Positions 1-13,242 of a stretch of DNA of 64,000 nt are shown piece by piece (positions within the stretch are counted from its first letter, which is position 1; every line of letters starts with the position of its first letter). Both the position numbers and the translations under genes were made by a program. The stretch is from Mesomycoplasma neurolyticum (GTDB taxonomy: Bacteria > Bacillota_I > Bacilli_A > Mycoplasmatales > Metamycoplasmataceae), in contig NZ_LR214951.1 of assembly GCF_900660485.1 (NCBI RefSeq), positions 434,001 to 498,000 on the forward strand, given 5' to 3'. The notes beneath the pieces are model-generated. The model did no database searches. It was given only the letters and a program-made list of their open reading frames with translations, and was not told the DNA's origin.

Positions 1-2051
1 TATGCTAATGTTATTGTTAATAAAATAATCGAGGCAATTCCACCAAACATTCAATATCTAGCATCTGGGACAATTCCTTTTGCTGCATTATGAATTCTAG
101 AACCTAAATCAATCAAACCTTGAACTCCACCAATTTTACTTCATGTTAAACCAAAAGCAAAAGGTACAAAAACAAAGTAAAATAGCGATGTGAATAAAAG
201 CATAATAAAACCTTTTAAATACTGTTTGAAAATAAGTATTTCAGCACTCCCTGGTAATATTAAATTAAGTAACATAGCTTTTCAATTACTATATTTATTA
301 GCTTCTATTGGGATAGATTTTTGAGCTTCTAAAATTTGTGATTTATATAATTTAGTAAAAATTTTCTTTTTATATAGTAATTTTGAAAAATTAGTTTTTA
401 ATATTAATTTATTTTTAAATTCTGAATTTTGTAATTTTAATTCATTAATTTCATCATTTACGAAATTTTTTATTTTTTGTAAATTTGTTTTATAAGCTTT
501 TTTAGTTATTTCTTTATTTTTTAACATTTTTTTTAGATTTATTTGCTCATTTTTAAAATTATTTTTTAAATCATTATTTTTATTATTAAGTAATATGGCA
601 TTTTTTTTGTTTTTATCTTTATCAGTTAGATACAAACTATAAATTGCATTTTTATATTCCAAATTTGATTTTAATAATTCTTGACTAAAATCTTTAACAT
701 AGTTAAAAGCAGCATTGGATTTAGCTTCTAAAAATTCACTTTCATATGAACTATCTTTTAAAATTTTTGATTTTTCTTGATAATATAAAGCTTTGACATA
801 TAAAATCTTATTTTGTTTTCTTCAATAATTTTTAATTAAGCTAAAATTGTTTTTTAAAAGTTTTGTTAAAACAATTTTATTTAAACTTTTATCTTCTAAA
901 TAATATTTTTTACTTTTATTTATTTCATTATGAAATTCATTTAGAATTTTTGAATTATTTAAATTATCTTTTAATTTACTATAAATATTTTTTATTTTTT
1001 CAGAATCTAAATTGTAAAAATTATTGATTAAAATAGTTTTTTTATATTTCATTTCAAATAAATGAAGTTTTTTAATTAGTTGTAAATTGTTTTTGTATTT
1101 ATTTTTAATTTTTAAAATATCATTTTTTTGTTTTAAATAAAAATTTTTTAATTTTGTTTCTTTTAATTTTTGCAATTCTAAAAGTTTTTGTTTGTTTGAA
1201 AGTAATTTTTTATTCGCTTGATTTTTTTTCTGTTTTATTAAATTGGTTTGTTCAAAATATTCTTTATTATATGAATACTCTATATTTTTAATTTTATTTT
1301 CAAAACTTATTTTAATTTCTTTTTTATTTTGTAAAAATTTCTTTTTGGATTCTTTTTTTATTATTTTAATATCTTTTAATTTAAGTTGTTTCTTTTTTTG
1401 TAAATCATTAAGTTTTAAAACTAATTTAGAGTAAAAAAATATAATTTTTTCTTTGTTATTGTCTTTATTTAAAATTGTTTTTTCATAATCATTTAGTTTT
1501 AATCTATCTAATATTGAAATATCATTTATTTCTAAATTTTTTGTTGACAAATAATATTTTTTAGAAATATTTAAAAAAGCTAATTTTTTAAACTCTTTTT
1601 GTTCAATTTCTTGAGCATCCAAAATTAAACCTTTAATAATTTTTTCTTTTGTATGAATATCATCAGATGTATTTTTTAAAAGTTCAAAATAATTTTGAAC
1701 ATAACGCTTTGATTCTTTAAGTTTTAAGTTTATTTTTTTTATTTCAAATTTAATTAAATTTTTTAAATTATTACTAATATTTAATTCTTTGATACTTTGT
1801 TTTTGTATATTTAAATCATTACTATAAGCAATCTTTAAAGTTTTTAAAGTGGTATTTTTTTTGTTTTCTAAAGCATTCTTAGCTTTTAAAAATAATTGTT
1901 TATTATTTTTTTTATTATTATAAATTTTTATTTTTTCTCTATTATAAACATTATTTATTTGTTGTTTATAGTAATAAAAATCTAATTTTTGGTCATTTAT
2001 TTTTTTATCAAATCTATGACCATATCAATTTCAAAAATAAATTTTTTCCAC
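1..2051 (-). CDS. MalF-like sugar ABC permease with giant N-terminal coiled coil (partial)
   Basis: Runs off the left edge, so the C-terminus is missing. Likely inner subunit of a maltodextrin-type ABC importer. The first ~585 residues are a Lys/Asn/Glu-rich helical coiled coil. After that comes a segment (LILPGSAEILIFKQYLKGF, then several hydrophobic stretches) resembling the N-terminal membrane part of Firmicute MalF/GanP permeases, including the GLIDLG-like turn before the next helix. A GTG start at 2051 follows an AGGTGG ribosome site; in-frame TAA codons lie just upstream. TGA codons at 282-284 and 822-824 are tryptophans. It sits 8 bases after the small membrane gene and downstream of the binding lipoprotein, so it is the last visible gene of the operon. 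The coiled coil is not part of normal MalF and its function is unknown. Confidence 0.75.
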
Positions 2052-2059
2052 ATTTCCAC

Positions 2060-2530
2060 CTAAAGTTTGTACTTTATAACCTTATTAAGCATTTTTAATT
2101 GATAAATTTTAAAAACAAAGTAAATAAATGTTAATACTATAATAGCCAAAATTAAATTCATAACAATTATTAAAACTAAACGAAAAGTATTATCATAAAA
2201 ATCTTTATTTATTAAATTAGAAGTAAAAATAGCTGCAAACAAAATCAATCAAAGTATTGCAAAAAAATAACCAAATCCTTTATTTTTAACAAAAATTAAA
2301 TTAAATAAATAAAAAATTATTACTAAATAGTTAAAAACAAAAACAAAAATTTTAATAGTTAAAAATTTTCTAATTTTTTCATCAAAAGTTGATGGTGTTA
2401 AACCATCATATTGTTTTGTTCCAAAAACAACAATATCTAAAATTCAAAAAGATAAGAAAATAACATAAATAGAGAGTAAAATTATTTTAAAATAAAATAT
2501 TTTTCTCTCTATTAAAAATTTATTATTCAT
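2060..2530 (-). CDS. Small polytopic membrane protein in sugar ABC operon
   Basis: 156 residues, starting MNNKFLIERK and ending with a TAG stop directly before the permease ribosome site. It has four hydrophobic segments, at about residues 10-30, 50-75, 80-100 and 110-140, and no soluble domain. It does not match a family I recognise. It lies 9 bases after the lipoprotein gene and 8 bases before the permease, so it is surely cotranscribed with the sugar importer. It could be an accessory membrane subunit or a remnant of the permease N-terminus; the permease following it retains its own MalF-like N-terminal membrane part, which argues against the second idea. Confidence 0.75.
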
Positions 2531-2539
2531 TTTTTATAA

Positions 2540-4897
2540 CTAATCTGAAATAAAATCTTCAGAATTTGAACTATTTAGTGCGGATACTTTATCAGAATAT
2601 AATTTATCAAATTTATCAGCAAATGCTTTTTTTAGTTCATCTAAAGTCTTAATTGTTGTTTTCATTTGTTGATATGAAGCTGCATTACCTAATATTTGAT
2701 TATTTCATAAGTCTCAATATGCGCCACCAAATTGTGGGTTTGCATTATCAAGTCTTGAATCTTGATATTGAATAATACCATAACCATTTTCTTTTAAAGT
2801 TTTATCTGATGTTAAAACAGAAATAATTTTCTGTGCAATATTTGCTGAACGATATGTGTTCACTAATGTTATAACTTCTGTAATAGTTTTGTCAGTATCT
2901 TTAGTTTTATCTTTTTGTTTAAACTTAATGGTTTCTCATTCTTTAAAGTAAGATTCTTTTGCTTTTTCTCAAATTGCTTGATTATAATAATTTGCTAAAT
3001 AGTGACTTGTTGCTTTTTCGATTTCATCATCTGCAACTGTGTCTTTTGCATATTTATTAGAAAATTCTTTTGCTTTAGTTTTGATTTTGTCAAGAATTTT
3101 AGAAAAGTCAGTTTTTTTAAGTTCTTCAATGAATTCTAAAACTTCATTTTTATTATCACCGTTTACACCAAAAATATATTTTTCAATTTTTCTAATATGA
3201 GCTGAAGTTGTTTTATCATCAACAAGTAATTGTTTGTCAAAAGCAACATCATCTTTAATTAAGGTTTTAGCAACCTGTCAACTTTCACCTGCATCACCTT
3301 CGCCTTTTAATTTTGTAATATCATCTATTTTTAAAAGTGCTGCAATTGCATTTCTAAGACCTGTTGTTTTTTTTCACTCAAGATTTAAAATTGAATTAAA
3401 TGTTTCATCTTTAATACCTATATTGTTAAAAATTTCTTTATTAGATTCTTTAATTCCAAATTTATCTTTTGCATTTATTAAATTTTCGTCAGCTAGTGGA
3501 GTTTTGCTCTGAGTTTGTTCTCATGAACCATATGAATAAATAGTTTTATCTAAAAATTTATTTATTCCACTAAATAGATTGTCATATTCATTTAAAAATT
3601 CACGTCAATCTGTGTAATTTGCTGATTTTGCAAAAACATCTAAATCACTATTTTTTGTTGAATTATCTTGATCAATTTTCTTTTTCATTTCATTTTGAAT
3701 TGAAGTGAAAAGTGGAATTTTGGTATCAGATTCAAAGTATTTTAAATATGAATCAGTTTTAAAAATAATTTTTAACAAATCATAAAGCGCAGTTGTTCTT
3801 TCTTGACTTACACCATTATTTCTTGCATTAATAGTTCATGATCATGATCCTGATGCTTGTTTGTATTCATGGTTATTTTTCAGTTTAGGGAAATTTAGAT
3901 ATGTATTAATCCCTTGTTTACTTGTTGCCCCTATATCTCATGATCCAACCATTGCATATTCAAGCTTCCCTGATGAAATTAATTCAACTATTTTATTTTG
4001 AACTGCAGACATATCACTTTGTAATAATGTTTGTAAATCAGACTGTGTTATACCTTTTTCTGCAAATGGATTTTTTTTATATTCTTCTTCTGTTAAAACA
4101 AAACCAGCATTATAAATTGGATAAATTAATTCAGCCGCAATATCAATAATTTGTTTAAATTTTTCATAATGTTTATCATTTTTTATAAAACCTGATGATC
4201 ATTGACCATCTTCTTTTTTATAAATAATTTTTTTGATTTCATCAGAAGATAAAACACCACCTAAAATACCATTACCATATCAACCATCTTGTATTCGAAA
4301 GAAAGCTTTTCCATTTTCTACAAGTTCAACCATTTCATCTGTTTTTTCATTACTAAAATCTTTTTTTACTTCTTCTAATGGTTTTTTTGTCATTAAAACA
4401 ATAGCTTCTTTGTTGTGTGCAAAATTATAAAAATGTGCTTCATCTTCAGTTATTTTTTTAAATGAACCAAATGAATTTATAAAACTTTTTTCTTCTTCAG
4501 TTGCATTAGATGAAGATAAAATTTCTTCTTTGATATTAGAGTCTCATTTTTTTATTGCTTTATTTTGTAGAAGATTTGTAATTCTATCTTGTGGCGCATA
4601 AATTAAATCTGGACTATTTTGATCATTAAAACCTGTTGTAATTACATGGTCTAAAGCGCTAAACACATCTTTTTCAACATATTGAATTCTAAAACCTTTT
4701 TTATATGAATCAGTTTTTTTAAATTCTTCTTCAACTTGATTTCAAAATTTTTCTTGAACACCCTCTTTAGCAACAACAATAGTTTTACTATCAGCGAATT
4801 CATTTGTTTTTTGTTGGTTTGCACAGGCTGAAGCAAAACCTATAAATGGAATAGTAAAAAGAGAAAACAATACTGTTTTTTTTATTTTTTTATTCAT
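2540..4897 (-). CDS. Sugar-binding lipoprotein of ABC importer
   Basis: 785 residues. A signal peptide with a lipobox (FIGFASAC, Cys25) predicts a lipid-anchored surface protein. The mature part has the layout of a family 1 (MalE-like) extracellular solute-binding protein (RIQYVEKDV, NSPDLIYAPQDRI, YAMVGSWDI), but is nearly twice the usual ~400 residues, with long insertions and a charged C-terminal third. The start is clear: ATG at 4897 with TTAGGAG eight bases upstream. It is the second gene of the operon 133-aa membrane protein, lipoprotein, 156-aa membrane protein, MalF-like permease. Role: capture of maltose, maltodextrin or a related alpha-glucoside, inferred from the neighbouring alpha-glucosidase and GH65 phosphorylase. 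The substrate itself is not shown by sequence. Confidence 0.8.
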
Positions 4898-4913
4898 TTT
4901 TTACTCCTAAAAA

Positions 4914-5315
4914 CTAGTAATAAATTATTTGATTAAATTTCAAACAAAAAAAACTAATAAATAGGTTAATAAAAGATAGCACAAAAGATAAACCAATAAT
5001 TATTTCAAAAATAACAAGAATTTTCATTGTTTGAGTTTTTGAAAAAATTTTAATTATTCTAATAGTTAAAAATATGTTAAAAAATCAAACAATTATCAAC
5101 AAAGAAAGAGCAAGTCGAAAAATAATATTTTTTAGAAAAAGTTCTAAATTTAAATTTTTTGTATTTTTGTTAAAAAATAAAAAAAAGGAAAATAAAATTA
5201 ATGTTGCGATCAAAGAAAAAAAAGCAGAAAACAAAAAGTATAAATGCTCTATTACTTTAGGAAGATGCGATCTTTGTTTTATATCAGGGCCTAAAATTAA
5301 GTTTCTTATATTCAT
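4914..5315 (-). CDS. Small membrane protein, first gene of sugar ABC operon
   Basis: 133 residues beginning MNIRNLILGPDIKQRSHLP, with four hydrophobic segments (about residues 25-50, 60-80, 85-105, 110-130) and a short basic N-terminus. The ORF reads through a TGA tryptophan near 5085 and ends with TAG 16 bases before the lipoprotein start, so the two are almost certainly one transcript. No recognisable family. It resembles the 156-aa protein downstream in being a small multi-pass protein in the same operon, so both may be lineage-specific accessory subunits of the importer. A long plus-strand frame over the same bases is a shadow. Confidence 0.65.
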
Positions 5316-5352
5316 ATGTTATTATATTTTTTTGTTCAAAATTTTTAGTGAA

Positions 5353-5422
5353 TGTTAGTTCTTTTATGTTTATTTTGACTAACAAAAAAATTATAAAAGG
5401 ACATATTCCTTTTTTTTTTTTT
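5353..5422 (-). promoter_or_regulatory. Putative promoter region of sugar ABC operon with homopolymer tract and inverted repeat
   Basis: On the minus strand a TATAAT box lies at 5390-5395. A run of 13 T on the plus strand (13 A on the coding strand) at 5410-5422 covers where the -35 element would be. Between the -10 and the first gene is an inverted repeat, TGTTAGT at 5353-5359 and ACTAACA at 5378-5384, a candidate operator. Assignment is by pattern only. The rest of the 150-base gap between this operon and pgmB shows nothing else. Confidence 0.4.
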
Positions 5423-5465
5423 GTTAATATATCAAGAAAAAAACACTTTTTTTCCTGTTTTTTTA

Positions 5466-6128
5466 CTATTTTTTAAAAGCTAAAAAAAGTTTTTTTAAAT
5501 TTAATTCATTTGTAGATTTTAAAATAACATTTGCATTGCTTCAATTTAATTGTTGTTCTCCAACAATTGCCACACTAAAAATTTTAGCTTTATTCAAAGC
5601 TTCAATACCACTATATGAATCTTCAATGCCAATAACTTCATTTGTTTTTAGTTGCAAACCTTGGCATGCTTTTATAAAAATTTCTTTATTTGGTTTTCCT
5701 TTTTTTATAGTTTTTGGATCAACTATAAAATCAAAATAATTTAAAAGTTGTAGTTTCTCTAAAATAAATTTTGCATTTTGAGAAGAGGATGCTATTGCTA
5801 ATTTGATATTTTGTTTTTTAGCAGCATTAATAAATTTTTTAATTCCTTTTAAAATATGACTAGTATTTAATTGTTTGTCTAGCAATTCTTTATAGTATTT
5901 ATTTTTACTATCGGCTAATTTTAAAATATCATTTTCTAACATTTTTTTATTGTGAAATTTTAAAATAGCTTTAAGTGTATCAATTCTACTTAAACCTTTT
6001 AACTTATCATTTTCTTCTTTAGTAAAAATGATATTTAACTTAGCTACTTCATGTTTTCAAGCTAAATAGTGGAAAATAGCTGTTTCAGTTATAACTCCGT
6101 CTAAATCAAAAATTATCCCTTTAAACAT
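5466..6128 (-). CDS. pgmB: Beta-phosphoglucomutase (HAD family)
   Basis: 220 residues, the normal length for this enzyme. It converts beta-glucose 1-phosphate, the product of inverting GH65 phosphorylases, into glucose 6-phosphate for glycolysis. HAD motif I is DLDGVITE near residue 8 (nucleophile Asp and acid/base Asp context), motif II is IASSS, the lysine of motif III lies in IKKGKPNKEIF, and motif IV is GIEDSYSGIEA. The start ATG overlaps the last 8 bases of the GH65 gene, giving translational coupling and a common substrate flow. TAG stop. Assignment is firm because both motif set and genomic partner agree. Confidence 0.93.
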
Positions 6129-8454
6129 TTTTTATTAAAAATCTTTCTTTGTGTTTGCTAATTAAGGTTTTTTTGTTATTTACAAAAACTTCTAAATTAT
6201 TTGAGCTATTTTTTATAATTTCAAAATATTTTTTATAAACATTTACAGTTATATTTATTTTTTTAATAATTATGCTATATGATAATTTAGTTCAATTATT
6301 AGGCAATATAGGACTGAAGTGAATTTCATCATTAAAAAATCTAAAACCACCGTAGCCATAAACTATTGTTTGCCAAATTGCAGCTAATGAACCTGCATGT
6401 ATACCTTGAGTGCTTGAATGAAAATTAGTTCCTAAGTCTATATCAATTGAATATTTAAAAAGTTTGTATGCTAAATCCATTTTTCTTAAATCAATTGCTG
6501 TAATGGCATATGTTGTAGGGCTTAATGAAGAATCATGAGTTGTTAAAGGCTCATAATAATTAAAATTAGCTTCTATAATTTCTTTATTAAATAATTCTTT
6601 AAAAACAAATGTACTTAACACAACATCAGCTTGTTTTACAAGTTGAGACTCAAGCCTTTTATGTCCTTCTTTTGTGTTAAACAATTTTTTTCCTGCGTCA
6701 CCTAAAAATTGAAAAGGTCTTACATCTACTTTATTTAATTTTAAAAATTGATCGTTTTCAGCAATAATTAATTGATTATTAGGTTTTTGAAGATAAATTT
6801 TATCAACAATTTTTTCCATTTTTTGAAAATCAACAAAATATGGAATTTTATTTAAAACTTTTTTTAAAATATTATGTGTTTTTTCTGAGTTAGATAATTT
6901 TTTTCAATATTTAATTGCTAATTCTAAATTTCTTTTGGCAATTAAATTTGTAAAATTATTATTATCAATATTCCCTTTATATTCATTTGGCCCCATTACA
7001 TTTGTGATTTGATAAACATTATTTTTAAATTCTAATCTTGAAAGTCAAAAAACTGCTGTATCAAAAATCATTTCATAGCCCATTTGTTCCATAAATTTTT
7101 CATCATTTGTCGCTAAAAAATAGTGATCTACTGCAAATGCAACATCACCAGAAACATGAATTTCTTGTTCTCTAGATGCTATAGGAATTTGTTCTCCTGT
7201 TATTATATTTGGTTGCCCTCAATAAGGTGTAACTTCACCATCTTCTGGTAAGGCCATCTCTCATGGATATTGTGCACCTAAATAATTTTTTTCTTGTGCT
7301 TTTTTTCTTGCGCCTTCAATCCCTAAATATCTATATTCTAATAAATTTTTTGCAATTTGTGGATTAGTAAAAACATAATTAGGAATAATAAAAAATTCTG
7401 TATCTCAATAACAATGTCCTTGGTATCCTTCGCCAGTTAATCCTTTGGCACCTATTGATAATTTTGGATTATTAGGAACAAAACTATTAAGATGAAAAAT
7501 ACTAAATTTAAAAGCTAAAAAATCATATTTTGCTGCTTTATTTCCTTTTATTTTTAAAGGAAAATTGTCATAAATTTCTTCGAAATCATTAAAAGATTTT
7601 TTTTCAAAATATTCAAAATTTAAATAATTAATTTTATTTGCTGCATTATTTGCTATTACTTGCAATTGCTCATAATTACAATTTTCATTTTCAATAGATG
7701 AAGTTACTGACATAATTTTTTCTAAAACAAATTTTTTATTTGTTTCAATTTTAGTTTGGATCTCGTATCCAATTTGTCTTCTAGCCATTTTAATAACATA
7801 ATCATCATTATCACTTTTTAATAATTTATCATCATAATAAGCATTGATTTTCATATTATGAATTGCTCAAAAATGTTTTTCATTAGTTTTTTCATGATAT
7901 TGAATTAAAGAAGGTTTGACTAATATTTTTTTACCTTCATTTAAATGTTGAATACCTCTATTTGTGCTTTGCCCATCAATAATTGGATAAATTTTTAATA
8001 AAGATGGAAGACCTTTGGTTTGTTGAATAGTAATTTTTTGAGCATATAGTTGCTTATTTTTTTGATCAACTAATCTTTCAAATAAGAATTCAAAAATTTT
8101 ACTTTTATGTTGAATTTTAATTTTTCTAGTTAATTTACCATTGGTTAAATCAAGTTCTTTATAATAAAATTTAGCTTCTGATGTTTTAACTAATTTATTG
8201 TCTATTATAATATTTAATTGAATTAAATTTGCTAAGTTCGCAAGTTCTGATACTTCACTTTCATCACTCTTATTAAAAAACCCATTAATGAAAAAATCTT
8301 CTTTATGAAAATAAGATTTTTCTTCATCAACAGCTCTTATCCCTAAAAAACCATTTCCTTGTGCAAAAATAGACTCTGTTTTAGCACAAGTTAAACTATC
8401 ATAGCCTTTTTGATAAATTTTTAATTTTTTAGTATCATAAAATAATTTAGTCAT
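6121..8454 (-). CDS. GH65 disaccharide phosphorylase (maltose/trehalose/kojibiose type)
   Basis: 777 residues, as expected for GH65. These enzymes split alpha-linked glucose disaccharides with phosphate to glucose plus beta-glucose 1-phosphate. The general acid is Glu491 in NVMGPNEY, equivalent to the GPDEY motif of maltose phosphorylase. Also present are KQADVVL, THDSSLSP and HSSTQGIHAG, which form the phosphate and glucose sites. The N-terminal galactose-mutarotase-like beta-sandwich includes AQGNGFLGIRA, and the (alpha/alpha)6 barrel follows. It starts one base after the alpha-glucosidase stop and overlaps pgmB. Sequence alone does not separate maltose from trehalose, kojibiose or nigerose specificity; the alpha-glucosidase and MalF-like neighbours favour maltose. 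Confidence 0.9.
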
Positions 8455-8455
8455 T

Positions 8456-10087
<1,632 letters not shown>

Positions 10088-10177
10088 GTTTTCCTCTCAA
10101 ATTTATACTTATTTTAAAAGATAAAAAATGAATAATAAAAAAAACCTTGTTATATCTAAATTTTTAAAATAATAAAA

Positions 10178-10205
10178 AAATCACCAAAAATTAATTTGGT
10201 GATTT
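10178..10205 (-). terminator. Intrinsic terminator of the gntR-type gene
   Basis: Perfect 11-bp stem (AAATCACCAAA at 10178-10188 with TTTGGTGATTT at 10195-10205), 6-base loop, followed on the minus strand by a run of seven T. It ends the regulator transcript before malL. Confidence 0.85.
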
Positions 10206-10219
10206 GGAAATGATTTTTG

Positions 10220-10867
10220 TTAAAATAAGTTTTTTTCTTGATGTGAAAATTGAAAATATTTTGGTTTTACAACAAATCTTGAAGCAATTGCTATTCCTTC
10301 TTCATCATAACTTCAAGAATAAACAACTACTAAATACTCAAAACCATACATATTAACTTTTTCATATCTTAATTTATAAACTGTATTTTTTAAGTAATTT
10401 TCTTTTTCTAATAAAAAATTAGTAAAAGAAAATGTATCATTAAAAGTTTTGGGAATATTATATTTCTTCGAAATAAAATTTTCACTCATCATAATTTCTT
10501 CACTGTTTTTGAAATATTGTTTTTGAAACACAGCATAACCATAATCAAAAATAATGTTAAAATCTTTAAATCATTTTGGTTCTTTTTTATATATTTTATT
10601 TATTGTTACTTTGTTTATTGGAAAACTAAAAGAAAATGGTTTAATTAAACCAAAAAAATTTTCAGCAACAAATCTACCTTGTTTACTAATGTTATAAACG
10701 GCTCCAATTGCTTCAAGTTTTTTATATGCATTAATTGCTGTTATTCTTGAAATTTTAAACCTTAACATTAAATAACCTTCTGAAGGCATAATTTCATTTG
10801 GTTTTTTCTTTTTAGAAACTATTAAATCAATTAAATACTTTAACACTATTTCTTTTTTTGTTGTCAT
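10220..10867 (-). CDS. GntR-family transcriptional regulator (TreR/YydK-like)
   Basis: 215 residues: an N-terminal winged helix (residues 5-70) with the GntR signature MPSEGYLMLRFKISRITA and a wing ending GRFVAEN, then a UTRA-like ligand-binding domain (NTVYKLRYEKVNMYGFEYL). Such proteins repress sugar operons and are released by sugar phosphates or sugars. Its place just upstream of malL-GH65-pgmB and the sugar importer makes it the likely local regulator. No operator shared by the three upstream regions could be found by eye. The ATG lies 7 bases after a TATA-type -10 box, so its mRNA is probably leaderless. Confidence 0.88.
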
Positions 10868-10874
10868 ACTTTAT

Positions 10875-10904
10875 ATTTTAACAAATTAATTTTTAAAATT
10901 TCAA
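10875..10904 (-). promoter_or_regulatory. Promoter of the gntR-type gene
   Basis: Minus strand: -35 TTGAAA (10899-10904), 18-base spacer, -10 TAAAAT (10875-10880), then seven bases to the ATG at 10867. The spacing implies a leaderless or nearly leaderless transcript. Confidence 0.65.
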
Positions 10905-10911
10905 CTGTTTT

Positions 10912-13239
10912 TTATTCCAAAACTTTTAAAAGAGCAATAAAATTATCAATCTCTTCATTTTCAAGCAACTTATTAATTTCAGAATGTGTACTTGCACCTT
11001 TAAAATACATATCCATATTTTGAATCTCACAAATAATTAATGAAAAATTGTTTTCTTCTTTATTAAAAAGCATTTTATCTTTTTCTTCATTATATTTTTC
11101 AACATATTTTTTATATGCATTAAAAAGTTTGTTTGTTTTTTCTTTATTTATATCACCATCACCATGGCCTTTTACTTCGATATAAAATTGATGTTTTTTA
11201 TAAACAACAATATAATCTGGATATGAATTAGTTATTTTATTATTCATAATATATTGAAAATTAGCTCCTTTAAAAGGAAGATTTTTACTTCATATAAAAG
11301 ATTCTGAATCATCAACAATATAATTTTTAATGTTTTGAATAAATATTTTTTCATTTTCAGAATCAGTTGTTATTGCGAAGGTGTTGTTTTTATATTTTTC
11401 ATTTTGTTCTCCAACAGGCTTATAGCCAAAATTATTTAATTTAATTGAAATACTTTTGGAATTATTTTGTATTTCAATTTCTTCATATCTTTTGGGTAGC
11501 AATTTATTTTTTTCAATTTTATAATTATCTGTATTTTCTTCAACTAATTTTAATTGTTTGTTGTATTCTTCAATTATATTTTGTTTGTGTTTTTTAATTA
11601 ATGTATATCAAAATAAATCAATAAATAAATTTTTAGAAGAATTATCTGATATTTTTTGTTTAAAAAAATTGTTAATCATGTATTGTATTTCTTTTGTAAA
11701 AATTCTTTTATATTTATTTAAAAATTTTAAAATATAAATTTTTAAATCAATTTTATTATAAATTTTAGACAAAATATTTTTTATTGAAAAATTTCCATCT
11801 GTTTGAATTATTTTTTCATCTGCGATTAAAAATTTATTTTCATAATTATTTTTACTGTTAGAGTTTAAATATTCTAAAACAAATTTTTGACTTTCTCTTT
11901 CTATATTTGAAAATTTCAAATTTAAATAATTTAAAATAAAAAAATGAAAATTTTTTTTGTTGATTAAACTAGAATTTTTTAATTTTGCATCTAATTCACC
12001 AATGAAAAAAGTTTTATTTTTTATTTCTTTTTTGATCTCAAAAGATTGTTTAGTTGGAAAATCGACTTTATGGTCAGAATATACATAATATTCTCAGGCG
12101 ATAGAATCTTCATCATGATCATAATCTGGATTTGGATTTCTTTTAATTCTACCTAATGTTTGTATATTTAAAGACTCTGAATAAACATCTCTTAATTTAA
12201 CAAGCATACAAGCTCTAGGTATATTTCAACCAACAGCAGGACCAACTTTAAAAATAACAACATCTACATCTGAGTTGTTATTTGAAATATCTTGCAAACT
12301 AAAATTTACTCTTGAATTTGAATCAATTTTTTCATCAGCAAAATATTTTGCTCAAATTAAATTATTTTTTTCCAAAATGTTGATAAATTTATTTAATGAT
12401 TTTTCAAATTCGTCTTTTTTATCTTTATTTTTGTCATTGACTTGAATAAGCATAGCTGGTTGGATATGACTAAGCCCTTTTTCTTCTAAATAATTCTTTT
12501 TAATTTTGATAAATGTTTTACATGCTGTTTCAAGTATTTCGTCAGAATTAATTTCAGAATTATAATCAGAAAATCCAATATTAAATTTTTGTTTACGTTT
12601 TAATAATTGCTTATTATCATTATTCAAAAGATCATTTTCTGTAATTTTTATTAATTTTTCTGTACCTTTAGGGGTTGCAGTCATTTTAATAGAGAAAACA
12701 GCAAAATGATTCATTTTATTTTCAAAATGTTTAACATCATTATTATTTGTATTATTTTTTTCTCCTCCATGATGTGCTTCATCTCTTATATAAACTAATG
12801 TATAATCATTTTCTTTTATTTGAAATAAAAAATCATCTATTATTCCTCTTTCAGTGTAAATTCTTTTTTCACCAAAAGAAGATTTACCAAAAATAAAAAC
12901 TTGATTAGGTTGGGCATAAAAAGAATAATCTTTGTCTTTTGCTTTTTCAACTTCTTTTGAAGGTGGGTTTTTGACTATTATTTCAAAATTATTATTTAAA
13001 AAATCTTTGTATTTTTCAAAACTTTTTTGCATTTGAAGTGGTAATTCAGCATTTGAAAGTGTAGCAATTGCAAAAACAAAATTATGATCCGGAAATTTAG
13101 AGATTAATTTGTCAATTACATTTGCCATCATAAATGTTTTACCACTACCTGTAGGTGCTTGAAATTGAATAATTTTTTCTTTTAGAAATTGTTTTACTAT
13201 TTCATTTACTGCTTTTTCTTGAACATTGGTTAATTGCAT
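10912..13239 (-). CDS. res: Type III restriction endonuclease, Res subunit
   Basis: 775 residues, intact under code 4. It forms a complex with Mod, translocates on or switches along DNA with ATP and cuts near head-to-head sites. Helicase motifs: Walker A APTGSGKT (residues 28-35), motif II RDEAHHGG (about 155), motif III KMTATPKG, motif V region VGWNIPRA, motif VI QTLGRIKRNP. The C-terminal PD-(D/E)XK nuclease is visible as PDYIVVYKKHQFYIEVKG (about residues 674-688). It starts 3 bases after the mod stop, so it is cotranscribed and may be translationally coupled. Somewhat shorter than the ~900-1000 residues of enterobacterial Res. Confidence 0.93.
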
Positions 13240-13242
13240 TTT

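Noticed and set aside
2060-2530. The 156-aa membrane protein as the frameshifted N-terminus of the MalF-like permease
   Set aside because: It has its own start, a true TAG stop and a ribosome site for the next gene, and the permease retains its own MalF-like N-terminal membrane part.
5074-5358. Plus-strand 94-residue ORF upstream of the sugar operon
   Set aside because: Lies antisense to the 133-aa membrane protein, which has better hydrophobic structure and operon context; the plus ORF is Lys/Phe-rich noise.
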